Part shown: in pieces, positions 1-12,962 of the stretch
How the letters are laid out: each line of letters starts with the position of its first letter
Position numbering within the stretch: the first letter of the stretch is position 1
Assembly: GCA_963932145.1 (NCBI GenBank)
Contig: CAWVQA010000092.1
Span: forward strand, 1-64,000
From: Acanthosepion lycidas
Taxonomy: Eukaryota > Mollusca > Cephalopoda > Sepiida > Sepiidae
DNA length: 64,000 bases
Direction: 5' to 3'
Notes under the pieces: model-generated
The model's input: the letters and a program-made list of their open reading frames with translations, nothing else
What the model was told of the DNA's origin: nothing
Database searches by the model: none
Made by a program: the position numbers and the translations under genes

Positions 1-103
1 GCCCAAAATGCGTGATCACTGTACATTTCTCTTCTGTTTCCCATTACTATTTCCATTTTACTTCCTCAATTTAGCATTATGGACAGGGAAAGACCTAATC
101 TAA
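1..103 (+). repeat. Partial satellite monomer at left edge
   Basis: This is the 3' half (positions 99-201) of a monomer cut by the window edge. It carries a C at position 101 and a TTTCCATTT in the pyrimidine tract (T152C), a variant otherwise typical of the domain at 49.7-60 kb. The array therefore extends to the left of the window. Confidence 0.95.
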
Positions 104-907
104 GATGTGCAAAAAAATATTTTGCCTTCAAATTCATACCGTGATCGTAGCATGCCTGGACTCGACTCATATGACTGGGATTTCCATGAAAAAGATTGTG
201 GGCACAAAATGCGTGATCACTGTACATTTCTCTTCTCTTTCCCATTACTATGTCTATTTTACTTCCTCAATTTAGCATTATGGACAGGGAAAGACGTAAT
301 CTAAGATCTGCAAAAAAATATTTTGCCTTCAAATTCATACCGTGATCGTAGCATGCATGGACTCGTCTCATATGACTGGGATTTCCATGAAAAAGATTGT
401 GGGCAGAAAATGTGTGATCACTGTACATTTCTGTTCTGTTTTCCATTACTATTTCTATTTTACTTCCTCAATTTAGCATTATGGACAGGGAAAGACCTAA
501 TCTAAGATCTGCAAAAAAATATTTTGCCTTCAAATTCATACCGTGATCGTAGCATGCCTGGACTCGACTCATATGACTGGGATTTCCATGAAAAAGATTG
601 TGGGCAGAAAATGTGTGATCACTGTACATTTCTGTTCTGTTTCCCATTAGTATTTCTATTTTACTTCCTCAATTTAGCATTTTGGACAGGGAAAGACCTA
701 ATCTAAGATCTGTAAAAAAATATTTTGCCTTCAAATTCATATCGGGATCGTAGCATGCCTGGACTCGACTCATATGACTGGGATTTCCATGAAAAAGATT
801 GTGGGCACAAAATGCATGATCACTGTACATTTCTCTTCTGTTTCCCATTACTATTTCTATTTTACTTCCTCAATTTAGCATTATGGACAGGGAAAGACCT
901 AATCTAA

Positions 908-1309
908 GATCAGCAAAAAAATATTTTGCCTTCAAATTCATACCGTGATCGTAGCATGCATGGACTCGACTCATATGACTGGGATTTCCATGAAAAAGAT
1001 TGTGGGCACAAAATGGGTGATCACTGTACATTTCTCTTCTATTTCCCATTAGTATTTCTATTTTACTTCCTCAATTTAGCATTATGGACTGGGAAAGACC
1101 TAATCTAAGATCTGCAAAAAAATTTTTTGCCTTCAAATTCATACCGTGATCGTAGCATGCCTGGACTCGACTCATATGACTGGGATTTCCATGAAAAAGA
1201 TTGTGGGCACAAAATGCGTGATCACTGTACATTTCTCTTCTGTTTCCCATTACTATTTCTATTTTACTTTCTCAATTTAGCATTATGGACAGGGAAAGAC
1301 CTAATCTAA
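908..1309 (+). repeat. Two-monomer relative of HOR-A units 2-3
   Basis: The first unit has G134A plus C145G. The second begins with A16T, turning TATTTT into TTTTTT (base 1124). The same pair order and the same A16T recur at bases 3134, 5545 and 7955, so this is an older or partial HOR-A copy. It lacks the G91T and G97C marks of the later copies. Confidence 0.8.
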
Positions 1310-1912
1310 GATCTGCAAAAAAATATTTTGCCTTCAAATTCATACCGTGATCGTAGCATGCCTGGACTCGACTCATATGACTGGGATTTCCATGAAAAAG
1401 ATTGTGGGCACAAAATGCGTGATCACTGTACATTTCTCTTCTGTTTCCCATTACTATTTCTATTTTACTTCCTCAATTTAGCATTATGGACAGGGGAAGA
1501 TCTAATCTAAGATCTGCAAAAAAATATTTTCCCTTCAAATTCATACCGTGATCGTAGCATGCCTGGACTCGACTCATATGACTGGGATTTCCATGAAAAA
1601 GATTGTGGGCACAAAATGCGTGATCACTGTACATATCACTTCTATTTCCCATTAGTATTTCTATTTTACTTCCTCAATTTAGCATTATGGACTGGGAAAG
1701 ACCTAATCTAAGATCTGAAAAAAAATATTTTGCCTTCAAATTCATACCGTGATCGTAGCATGCCTGGACTCGACTCATATGACTGGGATTTCCATGAAAA
1801 AGATTGTGGGCAGAAAATGTGTGAACACTGTAAATTTCTCTTCTGTTTCCCATTACTATTTCTATTTTATTTCCTCAATTTAGCATTATGGACAGGGAAA
1901 GACCTAATCTAA

Positions 1913-2515
1913 GATCTGCAAAAAAATATTTTGCCTTCAAATTCATACCGTGATCGTAGCATGCATGGACTCGACTCATATGACTGGGAATTCCATGAAA
2001 TAGATTGCGGGCACAAAATGGGTGATCACTGTACATTTCTCTTCTGTTTCCCATTACTATTTCTATTTTACTTCCTCAATTTAGCATTATGGACAGGGAA
2101 AGACCTAATCTAAGATCTGCAAAAAAATATTTTGCCATCAAATTCATACCGTGATCGTAGCATGCATGGACTCGACTCATATGACTGGGATTTCCATGAA
2201 AAAGATTGTGGGCACAAAATGGGTGATCACTGTACATTTCTCTTCTGTTTCCCATTACTATTTCTATTTTACTTCCACAATTTAGCATTATGGACAGGGA
2301 AATACCTAATCTAATATCTGCAAAAAAATATTTTGCCTTCAAATTCATACCGTGATCGTAGCATGCCTGGACTCGACTCATATCACTGGGATTTCCATGA
2401 AAAAGATTGTGGGCACAAAATGCGTGATCACTGTACATTTCTCTTCTGTTTCCCATTACTATTTCTATTTTACTTCCTCAATTTAGCATGATGGACAGGA
2501 AAAGACCTAATCTAA
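1913..2515 (+). repeat. Three-monomer relative of HOR-A expanded segment
   Basis: The order is a unit with T78A (creating GAATTC), then one with T24A and G190T, then one with G70C. This matches the order at 8141-8743 and 9548-10150. It supports that order being ancestral, and the shorter copies at 2717 and 5128 being deletion products. Confidence 0.75.
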
Positions 2516-3118
2516 GATCTCTAAAAAAATATTTTGCCTTCAAATTCATATCGTGATCGTAGCATGCCTGGACTCGACTCATATGACTGGGATTTCCATG
2601 AAAAAGATTGTGGGCACAAAATGCGTGATCACTGTACATTTCTCTTCAGTTTCCCATTACTATTTCTATTTTACTTCCTCAATTTAGCATTATGGACTGG
2701 GAAAGACCTAATCTAAGATCTGCAAAAAAATATTTTGCCTTCAAATTCATACCGTGATCGTAGCATGCCTGGACTCGACTCATATGACTGGGATTTCCAT
2801 GAAAAAGATTGTGGGCACAAAATGCGTGATCACTGTACATTTCTCTACTGTTTCCCATTACTATTTCTATTTTACTTCCTCAATTTAGCATTATGGACAG
2901 GGAAAGACCTAATCTGAGATCTGCAAAAAAATATTTTGCCTTCAAATTCATACCGTGATCGTAGCATGCATGGACTCGACTCATATGACTGGGATTTCCA
3001 TGAAAAATATTGTGGGCACAAAATGGGTGATCACTGTACATTTCTCTTCTATTTCCCATTAGTATTTCTATTTTACTTCCTCAATTTAGCATTATGGACT
3101 GGGAAAGACCTAATCTAA

Positions 3119-3319
3119 GATCTGCAAAAAAATTTTTTGCCTTCAAATTCATACCGTGATCGTAGCATGCCTGGACTCGACTCATATGACTGGGATTTCC
3201 ATGAAAAAGATTGTCGGCACAAAATGCGTGATCACTGTACATTTCTCTTCTGTTTCCCATTACTATTTCTATTTTACTTCCTCAATTTAGCATTATGGAC
3301 AGGGAAATACCTAATCTAA
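3119..3319 (+). repeat. Recombinant monomer (G97C head, G190T tail)
   Basis: The 5' part carries A16T and G97C, as in the unit at 7940. The 3' part carries G190T followed by ATATCTGC, as in the unit at 8342. In copy 3 these marks lie on separate units two apart. The simplest reading is an unequal exchange inside the monomer, between positions 97 and 190. The same recombinant recurs at 5530-5730, so it predates the copy 1/copy 2 duplication. Confidence 0.75.
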
Positions 3320-4525
3320 TATCTGCAAAAAAATATTTTGCCTTCAAATTCATACCGTAATCGTAGGATGCCTGGACTCGACTCATATCACTGGGATTTC
3401 CATGAAAAAGATTGTGGGCACAAAATGCGTGATCACTGTAAATTTCTCTTCTGTTTCCCATTACTATTTCTATTTTACTTCCTCAATTTAGCATTATGGA
3501 CAGGGAAAGACCTAATCTAAGATCTGCAAAAAAATATTTTGCCTTCAAATTCATACCGTGATCGTAGCATGCATGGACTCGACTCATATGACTGGGATTT
3601 CCATGAAAAAGATTGTGGGCACAAAATGGGTGATCACTGTACATTTCTCTTCTGTTTCCCATTACTATTTCTATTTTACTTCCTCAATTTAGCATTATGG
3701 ACAGGGAAAGACCTAATCTAAGATCTCTAAAAAAATATTTTGCCTTCAAATTCATATCGTGATCGTAGCATGCCTGGACTCGACTCATATGACTGGGATG
3801 TCCATGAAAAAGATTGTGGGCACAAAATGCGTGATCACTGTACATTTCTCTTCTCTTTCCCATTACTATTTCTATTTTACTTCCTCAATTTAGCATTATG
3901 GACAGGGAAAGACCTAATCTAAGATCAGCAAAAAAATATTTTGACTTCAAATTCATACCGTGATCGTAGCATGCATGGACTCGACTCATATGACTGGGAT
4001 TTCCATGAAAAAGATTGTGGGCACAAAATGGGTGATAACTGTACATTTCTCTTCTATTTCCCATTAGTATTTCTATTTTACTTCCTCAATTTAGCATTAT
4101 GGACTGGGAAAGACCTAATCTAAGATCTGCAAAAAAATATTTTGCCTTCAAATTCATACCGTGATCGTAGCATGCCTGGACTCGACACATATGACTGGGA
4201 TTTCCATGAAAAAGATTGTGGGCACAAAATGCGTGATCACTGTACATTTCTCTTCTGTTTCCCATTACTATTTCTATTTTACTTCCTCAATTTAGCATTA
4301 TGGACAGGGAAAGACCTAATCTGAGATCTGCAAAAAAATATTTTGCCTTCAAATTCATACCGTGATCGTAGCATGCATGGACTCGACTCATATGACTGGG
4401 ATTTCCATGAAAAAGATTGTGGGCACAAAATGCGTGATCACTGTACATTTCTCTTCTGTTTCCCATTACTATTTCTATTTTACTTCCTCAATTTAGCATT
4501 ATGGACAGGGAAAGACCTAATCTAA

Positions 4526-4725
4526 GATCTGCAAAAAAATATTTTGCCTTCAAATTCATACCGTGATCGTAGCATGCATGGACTCGTCTCATATGACTGG
4601 GATTTCCATGAAAAAGATTGTGGGCACAAAATGGGTGATCACTGTACATTTCTCCTCTGTTTCCCATTACTATTTCTAATTTACTTCTCAATTTAGCATT
4701 ATGGACAGGGAAAGACCTAATCTAA
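4526..4725 (+). repeat. 200-bp monomer with CTTCTC deletion
   Basis: One C is lost from CTTCCTC (around position 163) and position 62 is T. Related units occur at 6936-7135, 10754-10953, 12963-13161, 13964-14162, 22598-22797 and 63152-63351. In domain A the following unit carries A29T; elsewhere it carries T24A. Confidence 0.85.
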
Positions 4726-5127
4726 GATCTGCAAAAAAATATTTTGCCTTCAATTTCATACCGTGATCGTAGCATGCATGGACTCGACTCATATGACTGG
4801 GATTTCCATGAAAAAGATTGTGGGCAGAAAATGTGTGATCAATGTACATTTCTCTTCTGTTTCCCATTACTATTTCTATTTTACTTCCTCAATTTACCAT
4901 TATGGACAGAGAAAGACCTAATCTAAGATCTGCAAAAAAATATTTTGCCTTCAAATTCATACCGTGATCGTAGCATGCCTGGACTCGACTCATATGACTG
5001 GGATTTCCATGAAAAAGATTGTGGGCAGAAAATGTGTGATCACTGTACATTTCTCTTCTGTTTCCCATTACTATTTCTATTTTACTTCCTCAATTTAGCA
5101 TTATGGACAGGGAAAGACCTAATCTAA

Positions 5128-7537
5128 GATCTGCAAAAAAATATTTTGCCTTCAAATTCATACCGTGATCGTAGCATGCCTGGACTCGACTCATATGACT
5201 GGGATTTCCATGAAAAAGATTGTGGGCACAAAATGCGTGATCACTGTACATTTCTCTTCTGTTTCCCATTACTATTTCTATTTTACTTCCTCAATTTAGC
5301 ATTATGGACAGGGAAAGACCTAATCTGAGATCTGCAAAAAAATATTTTGCCTTCAAATTCATACCGTGATCGTAGCATGCATGGACTCGACTCATATGAC
5401 TGGGATTTCCATGAAAAATATTGTGGGCACAAAATGGGTGATCACTGTACATTTCTCTTCTATTTCCCATTAGTATTTCTATTTTACTTCCTCAATTTAG
5501 CATTATGGACTGGGAAAGACCTAATCTAAGATCTGCAAAAAAATTTTTTGCCTTCAAATTCATACCGTGATCGTAGCATGCCTGGACTCGACTCATATGA
5601 CTGGGATTTCCATGAAAAAGATTGTCGGCACAAAATGCGTGATCACTGTACATTTCTCTTCTGTTTCCCATTACTATTTCTATTTTACTTCCTCAATTTA
5701 GCATTATGGACAGGGAAATACCTAATCTAATATCTGCAAAAAAATATTTTGCCTTCAAATTCATACCGTAATCGTAGGATGCCTGGACTCGACTCATATC
5801 ACTGGGATTTCCATGAAAAAGATTGTGGGCACAAAATGGGTGATCACTGTACATTTCTCTTCTGTTTCCCATTACTATTTCTATTTTACTTCCTCAATTT
5901 AGCATTATGGACAGGGAAATACCTAATCTAAGATCTCTAAAAAAATATTTTGCCTTCAAATTCATATCGTGATCGTAGCATGCCTGGACTCGACTCATAT
6001 GACTGGGATGTCCATGAAAAAGATTGTGGGCACAAAATGCGTGATCACTGTACATTTCTCTTCTCTTTCCCATTACTATTTCTATTTTACTTCCTCAATT
6101 TAGCATTATGGACAGGGAAAGACCTAATCTAAGATCAGCAAAAAAATATTTTGACTTCAAATTCATACCGTGATCGTAGCATGCATGGACTCGACTCATA
6201 TGACTGGGATTTCCATGAAAAAGATTGTGGGCACAAAATGGGTGATAACTGTACATTTCTCTTCTATTTCCCATTAGTATTTCTATTTTACTTCCTCAAT
6301 TTAGCATTATGGACTGGGAAAGACCTAATCTAAGATCTGCAAAAAAATATTTTGCCTTCAAATTCATACCGTGATCGTAGCATGCCTGGACTCGACACAT
6401 ATGACTGGGATTTCCATGAAAAAGATTGTGGGCACAAAATGCGTGATCACTGTACATTTCTCTTCTGTTTCCCATTACTATTTCTATTTTACTTCCTCAA
6501 TTTAGCATTATGGACAGGGAAAGACCTAATCTGAGATCTGCAAAAAAATATTTTGCCTTCAAATTCATACCGTGATCGTAGCATGCATGGACTCGACTCA
6601 TATGACTGGGATTTCCATGAAAAAGATTGTGGGCACAAAATGCGTGATCACTGTACATTTCTCTTCTGTTTCCCATTACTATTTCTATTTTACTTCCTCA
6701 ATTTAGCATTATGGACAGGGAAAGACCTAATCTAAGATCTGCAAAAAAATATTTTGCCTTCAAATTCATACCGTGATCGTAGCATGCCTGGACTCGACTC
6801 ATATGACTGGGATTTCCATGAAAAAGATTGTGGGCACCAAATGCGTGATCACTGTACATTTCTCTTCTGTTTCCCATTACTATTTCTATTTTACTTCCTC
6901 AATTTAGCATTACGGACAGTGAAAGACCTAATCTAAGATCTGCAAAAAATATTTTGCCTTCAAATTCATACCGTGATCGTAGCATGCATGGACTCGTCTC
7001 ATATGACTGGGATTTCCATGAAAAAGATTGTGGGCACAAAATGGGTGATCACTGTACATTTCTCCTCTGTTTCCCATTACTATTTCTAATTTACTTCTCA
7101 ATTTAGCATTATGGACAGGGAAAGACCTAATCTAAGATCTGCAAAAAAATATTTTGCCTTCAATTTCATACCGTGATCGTAGCATGCATGGACTCGACTC
7201 ATATGACTGGGATTTCCATGAAAAAGATTGTGGGCAGAAAATGTGTGATCAATGTACATTTCTCTTCTGTTTCCCATTACTATTTCTATTTTACTTCCTC
7301 AATTTACCATTATGGACAGAGAAAGACCTAATCTAAGATCTGCAAAAAAATATTTTGCCTTCAAATTCATACCGTGATCGTAGCATGCCTGGACTCGACT
7401 CATATGACTGGGATTTCCATGAAAAAGATTGTGGGCAGAAAATGTGTGATCACTGTACATTTCTCTTCTGTTTCCCATTACTATTTCTATTTTACTTCCT
7501 CAATTTAGCATTATGGACAGGGAAAGACCTAATCTAA
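5128..7537 (+). repeat. HOR-A copy 2 (12 monomers, rearranged inside)
   Basis: Length is 2,410 bp. The marker order matches copy 1 with two compensating changes. The G40A/C48G unit is fused to a later unit at 5731-5931, losing one monomer. An extra unit with A103C and ACGGACAGTG appears at 6736-6935, adding one. The total therefore stays at 12. Confidence 0.9.
5731..5931 (+). repeat. Recombinant monomer in HOR-A copy 2
   Basis: The 5' part has G40A, C48G and G70C. The part after about position 100 has site 109 G, site 122 C and G190T, unlike the copy 1 equivalent at 3320 (site 109 C, site 122 A). It is then followed directly by the T79G unit. This looks like an in-register deletion of one monomer with a breakpoint inside the unit. 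Confidence 0.7.
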
Positions 7538-8140
7538 GATCTGCAAAAAAATATTTTGCCTTCAAATTCATACCGTGATCGTAGCATGCCTGGACTCGAC
7601 TCATATGACTGGGATTTCCATGAAAAAGATTGTGGGCACAAAATGCGTGATCACTGTACATTTCTCTTCTGTTTCCCATTACTATTTCTATTTTACTTCC
7701 TCAATTTAGCATTATGGACAGGGAAAGACCTAATCTGAGATCTGCAAAAAAATATTTTGCCTTCAAATTCATACCGTGATCGTAGCATGCATGGACTCGA
7801 CTCATATGACTGGGATTTCCATGAAAAATATTGTGGGCACAAAATGGGTGATCACTGTACATTTCTCTTCTATTTCCCATTAGTATTTCTATTTTACTTC
7901 CTCAATTTAGCATTATGGACTGGGAAAGACCTAATCTAAGATCTGCAAAAAAATTTTTTGCCTTCAAATTCATACCGTGATCGTAGCATGCCTGGACTCG
8001 ACTCATATGACTGGGATTTCCATGAAAAAGATTGTCGGCACAAAATGCGTGATCACTGTACATTTCTCTTCTGTTTCCCATTACTATTTCTATTTTACTT
8101 CCTCAATTTAGCATTATGGACAGTGAAAGACCTAATCTAA

Positions 8141-9145
8141 TATCTGCAAAAAAATATTTTGCCTTCAAATTCATACCGTGATCGTAGCATGCCTGGACTC
8201 GACTCATATGACTGGGAATTCCATGAAAAAGATTGCGGGCACAAAATGGGTGATCACTGTACATTTCTCTTCTGTTTCCCATTACTATTTCTATTTTACT
8301 TCCTCAATTTAGCATTATGGACAGGGAAAGACCTAATCTAAGATCTGCAAAAAAATATTTTGCCATCAAATTCATACCGTGATCGTAGCATGCATGGACT
8401 CGACTCATATGACTGGGATTTCCATGAAAAAGATTGTGGGCACAAAATGGGTGATCACTGTACATTTCTCTTCTGTTTCCCATTACTATTTCTATTTTAC
8501 TTCCTCAATTTAGCATTATGGACAGGGAAATACCTAATCTAATATCTGCAAAAAAATATTTTGCCTTCAAATTCATACCGTAATCGTAGGATGCCTGGAC
8601 TCGACTCATATCACTGGGATTTCCATGAAAAAGATTGTGGGCACAAAATGCGTGATCACTGTAAATTTCTCTTCTGTTTCCCATTACTATTTCTATTTTA
8701 CTTCCTCAATTTAGCATTATGTACAGGGAAAGACCTAATCTAAGATCTGCAAAAAAATATTTTGCCTTCAAATTCATACCGTGATCGTAGCATGCATGGA
8801 CTCGACTCATATGACTGGGATTTCCATGAAAAAGATTGTGGGCACAAAATGGGTGATCACTGTACATTTCTCTTCTGTTTCCCATTACTATTTCTATTTT
8901 ACTTCCTCAATTTAGCATTATGGACAGGGAAAGACCTAATCTAAGATCTCTAAAAAAATATTTTGCCTTCAAATTCATATCGTGATCGTAGCATGCCTGG
9001 ACTCGACTCATATGACTGGGATGTCCATGAAAAAGATTGTGGGCACAAAATGCGTGATCACTGTACATTTCTCTTCTGTTTCCCATTACTATTTCTATTT
9101 TACTTCCTCAATTTAGCATTATGGACAGGGAAAGACCTAATCTAA
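8141..9145 (+). repeat. Five-monomer segment, first copy
   Basis: Ordered markers are T78A, then T24A+G190T, then G40A+C48G+G70C, then plain, then T79G. The same order follows at 9548, exactly 1,407 bp (7 monomers) away. Confidence 0.85.
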
Positions 9146-9346
9146 GATCAGCAAAAAAATATTTTGACTTCAAATTCATACCGTGATCGTAGCATGCATG
9201 GACTCGACTCATATGACTGGGATTTCCATGAAAAAGATTGTGGGCACAAAATGGGTGATAACTGTACATTTCTCTTCTATTTCCCATTAGTATTTCTATT
9301 TTACTTCCTCAATTTAGCATTATGGACTGGGAAAGACCTAATCTAA

Positions 9347-9547
9347 GATCTGCAAAAAAATATTTTGCCTTCAAATTCATACCGTGATCGTAGCATGCCT
9401 GGACTCGACACATATGACTGGGATTTCCATGAAAAAGATTGTGGGCACAAAATGCGTGATCACTGTACATTTCTCTTCTGTTTCCCATTACTATTTCTAT
9501 TTTACTTCCTCAATTTAGCATTATGGACAGTGAAAGACCTAATCTAA
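9347..9547 (+). repeat. Recombinant monomer joining the two expanded segments
   Basis: The 5' part carries T64A, the mark of the unit at 4124 and 6334. The 3' end carries G185T and the junction ATATCTGC, the marks of the unit ending at 8140. It is followed by the T78A unit. This is the expected junction of an unequal crossover that duplicated seven monomers. Confidence 0.75.
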
Positions 9548-10552
9548 TATCTGCAAAAAAATATTTTGCCTTCAAATTCATACCGTGATCGTAGCATGCC
9601 TGGACTCGACTCATATGACTGGGAATTCCGTGAAAAAGATTGCGGGCACAAAATGGGTGATCACTGTACATTTCTCTTCTGTTTCCCATTACTATTTCTA
9701 TTTTACTTCCTCAATTTAGCATTATGGACAGGGAAAGACCTAATCTAAGATCTGCAAAAAAATATTTTGCCATCAAATTCATACCGTGATCGTAGCATGC
9801 ATGGACTCGACTCATATGACTGGGATTTCCATGAAAAAGATTGTGGGCACAAAATGGGTGATCACTGTACATTTCTCTTCTGTTTCCCATTACTATTTCT
9901 ATTTTACTTCCTCAATTTAGCATTATGGACAGGGAAATACCTAATCTAATATCTGCAAAAAAATATTTTGCCTTCAAATTCATACCGTAATCGTAGGATG
10001 ACTGGACTCGACTCATATCACTGGGATTTCCATGAAAAAGATTGTGGGCACAAAATGCGTGATCACTGTAAATTTCTCTTCTGTTTCCCATTACTATTTC
10101 TATTTTACTTCCTCAATTTAGCATTATGGACAGGGAAAGACCTAATCTAAGATCTGCAAAAAAATATTTTGCCTTCAAATTCATACCGTGATCGTAGCAT
10201 GCATGGACTCGACTCATATGACTGGGATTTCCATGAAAAAGATTGTGGGCACAAAATGGGTGATCACTGTACATTTCTCTTCTGTTTCCCATTACTATTT
10301 CTATTTTACTTCCTCAATTTAGCATTATGGACAGGGAAAGACCTAATCTAAGATCTCTAAAAAAATATTTTGCCTTCAAATTCATATCGTGATCGTAGCA
10401 TGCCTGGACTCGACTCATATGACTGGGATGTCCATGAAAAAGATTGTGGGCACAAAATGCGTGATCACTGTACATTTCTCTTCTGTTTCCCATTACTATT
10501 TCTATTTTACTTCCTCAATTTAGCATTATGGACAGGGAAAGACCTAATCTGA
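9548..10552 (+). repeat. Five-monomer segment, second copy
   Basis: It repeats 8141-9145 at an offset of 1,407 bp with few differences. Those seen include CCGTG for CCATG after the GAATTC, ATGACTGG for ATGCCTGG, and TATGGAC for TATGTAC. Confidence 0.85.
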
Positions 10553-11355
10553 GATCTGCAAAAAAATATTTTGCCTTCAAATTCATACCGTGATCGTAGC
10601 ATGCATGGACTCGACTCATATGACTGGGATTTCCATGAAAATGATTGTGGGCACAAAATGCGTGATCACTGTACATTTCTCTTCTGTTTCCCATTACTAT
10701 TTCTATTTTACTTCCTCAATTTAGCATTATGGACAGGGAAAGACATAATCTAAGATCTGCAAAAAAATATTTTGCCTTCAAATTTATACCGTGATCGTAG
10801 CATGCATGGACTCGTCTCATATGACTGGGATTTCCATGAAAAAGATTGTGGGCACAAAATGGGTGATCACTGTACATTTCTCCTCTGTTTCCCATTACTA
10901 TTTCTAATTTACTTCTCAATTTAGCATTATGGACAGGGAAAGACCTAATCTAAGATCTGCAAAAAAATATTTTGCCTTCAATTTCATACCGTGATCGTAG
11001 CATGCATGGACTCGACTCATATGACTGGGATTTCCATGAAAAAGATTGTGGGCAGAAAATGTGTGATCAATGCACATTTCTCTTCTGTTTCCCATTACTA
11101 TTTCTATTTTACTTCCTCAATTTACCATTATGGACAGAGAAAGACCTAATCTAAGATCTGCAAAAAAATATTTTGCCTTCAAATTCATACCGTGATCGTA
11201 GCATGCCTGGACTCGACTCATATGACTGGGATTTCCATGAAAAAGATTGTGGGCAGAAAATGTGTGATCACTGTACATTTCTCTTCTGTTTCCCATTACT
11301 ATTTCTATTTTACTTCCTCAATTTAGCATTATGGACAGGGAAAGACCTAATCTAA

Positions 11356-12962
11356 GATCTGCAAAAAAATATTTTGCCTTCAAATTCATACCGTGATCGT
11401 AGCATGCCTGGACTCGACTCATATGACTGGGATTTCCATGAAAAAGATTGTGGGCACAAAATGCGTGATCACTGTACATTTCTCTTCTGTTTCCCATTAC
11501 TATTTCTATTTTACTTCCTCAATTTAGCATTATGGACAGGGAAAGACCTAATCTAAGATCAGCAAAAAAATATTTTGCCTTCAAATTCATACCGTGAGCG
11601 TAGCGTGCATCGACTCGACTCATATGACTGGGATTTCCATGAAAAAGATTGTGGGCAGAAAATGTGTGATCACTGTACATTTCTCTTCTGTTTCCCATTA
11701 CTATTTCTATTTTACTTCCTCAATTTAGCATTATGGACAGGGAAAGACCTAATCTAAGATCTGCAAAAAAATATTTTGCCTTCAAATTCATACCGTGATC
11801 GTAGCATGCATGGACTCGACTCATATGACTGGGATTTCCATGAAAAAGATTGTGGGCACAAAATGGGTCATCACTGTACATTTTTCTTCTGTTTCCCATT
11901 AATATTTCTATTTTACTTCCTCAATTTAGCATTATGGACAGGGAAAGACCTAATCTAAGATCAGCAAAAAAATATTTTGCCTTCAAATTCATACCGTGAT
12001 CGTAGCATGCATGGACTCGACTCATATGACTGGGATTTCCATGAAAAAGATTGTGGGCACAAAATGGGGGATCACTGTACATTTCTCTTCTATATCCCAT
12101 TAGTATTTCTATTTTACTTCCTCAATTTAGCATTATGGACAGGGAAAGACCTAATCTAAGATCTGCAAAAAAATATTTTGCCTTCAAATTCATACCGTGA
12201 TCGTAGCATGCCTGGACTCGACTCATATCACTGGGATTTCCATGAAAAAGATTGTGGGCACAAAATGCGTGATCACTGTACATTTCTCTTCTGTTTCCCA
12301 TTACTATTTCTATTTTACTTCCTCAATTTAGCATTATGGATAGGGAAAGACCTAATCTAAGATCTGCAAAAAAATATTTTGCCTTCAAATTCATACCGTG
12401 ATCGTAGCATGCCTGGACTCGACTCATATGACTGGGATTTCCATGAAAAAGATTGTGGGCACAAAATGCGTGATCACTGTACATTTCTCTTCAGTTTCCC
12501 ATTACTATTTCTATTTTACTTCCTCAATTTAGCATTATGGACAGGGAAAGACCTAATCTGAGATCTGCAAAAAAATATTTTGCCTTCAAATTCATACCGT
12601 GATCGTAGCATGCCTCGACTCGACTCATATGACTGGGATTTCCATGAAAAAATTTGTGGGCACAAAATGCGTGATCACTGTACATTTCTCTTCTGTTTCC
12701 CATTACTATTTCTATTTTACTTCCTCAATTTAGCATTATGGACAGGGAAAGACCTAATCTAAGATCTGCAAAAAAATATTTTGCCTTCAAATTCATACCG
12801 TGATCGAAGCATGCCTGGACTCGACTCATATGACTGGGATTTCCATGAAAAAGATTGTGGGCACAAAATGCGTGATCACTGTACATTTCTCTTCTGTTTC
12901 CCATTACTATTTCTATTTTACTTCCTCAATTTAGCATTATGGACAGGGAAAACCTAATCTAA
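11356..12962 (+). repeat. Domain B leading part, 8 monomers
   Basis: Order: plain; a unit with GAGCG and GTGCATCG changes around positions 40-56; G112C with C145A; G134A with C145G; G70C with C182T; plain; G91A+A92T; T45A with one G lost (GGAAAACC). This is the same order seen after position 16172 and 19585, so the domain B cycle starts here. Confidence 0.85.

Larger units (their letters stand above)
104..2716 (+). repeat. Domain A leading part, 13 monomers
   Basis: Thirteen exact 201-bp monomers in mixed order. They hold degenerate precursors or relatives of the domain A HOR, noted separately at 908-1309 and 1913-2515. The unit at 506-706 combines C102G, T109, C145G and TTTTGG in place of TTATGG. 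The unit starting 1511 has a C at position 21. No gene seen. Confidence 0.9.
2717..5127 (+). repeat. HOR-A copy 1 (12 monomers)
   Basis: Length is 2,411 bp. Ordered markers are: plain unit; G91T; A16T with G97C and G190T; G40A+C48G+G70C; plain; T79G; C22A with A at site 113 of GATCAC; T64A; plain; a 200-bp unit lacking one C in CTTCCTC; A29T with CAGA at 181-184; C102G. The same order recurs from 5128 and, expanded, from 7538. Copies 1 and 2 look identical over long tracts, for example about 4726-5700 against 7136-8110. Confidence 0.92.
7538..11355 (+). repeat. HOR-A copy 3, expanded to 19 monomers
   Basis: Length is 3,818 bp. It begins and ends with the same markers as copies 1 and 2: the G91T unit near the start, then the 200-bp unit, A29T unit and C102G unit at the end. 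Between them lie seven extra monomers. Five of these repeat 8141-9145 at 9548-10552. The A29T unit differs from its relatives by one base in the GTACAT motif (TGCACA). Confidence 0.9.

Noticed and set aside
323-505. The recurring 60-residue open frame as a multicopy gene family
   Set aside because: It starts at TTG, recurs only because the unit is 67 codons long, varies mostly at amino-acid-changing positions, and is broken by frameshifts or stops in many units.
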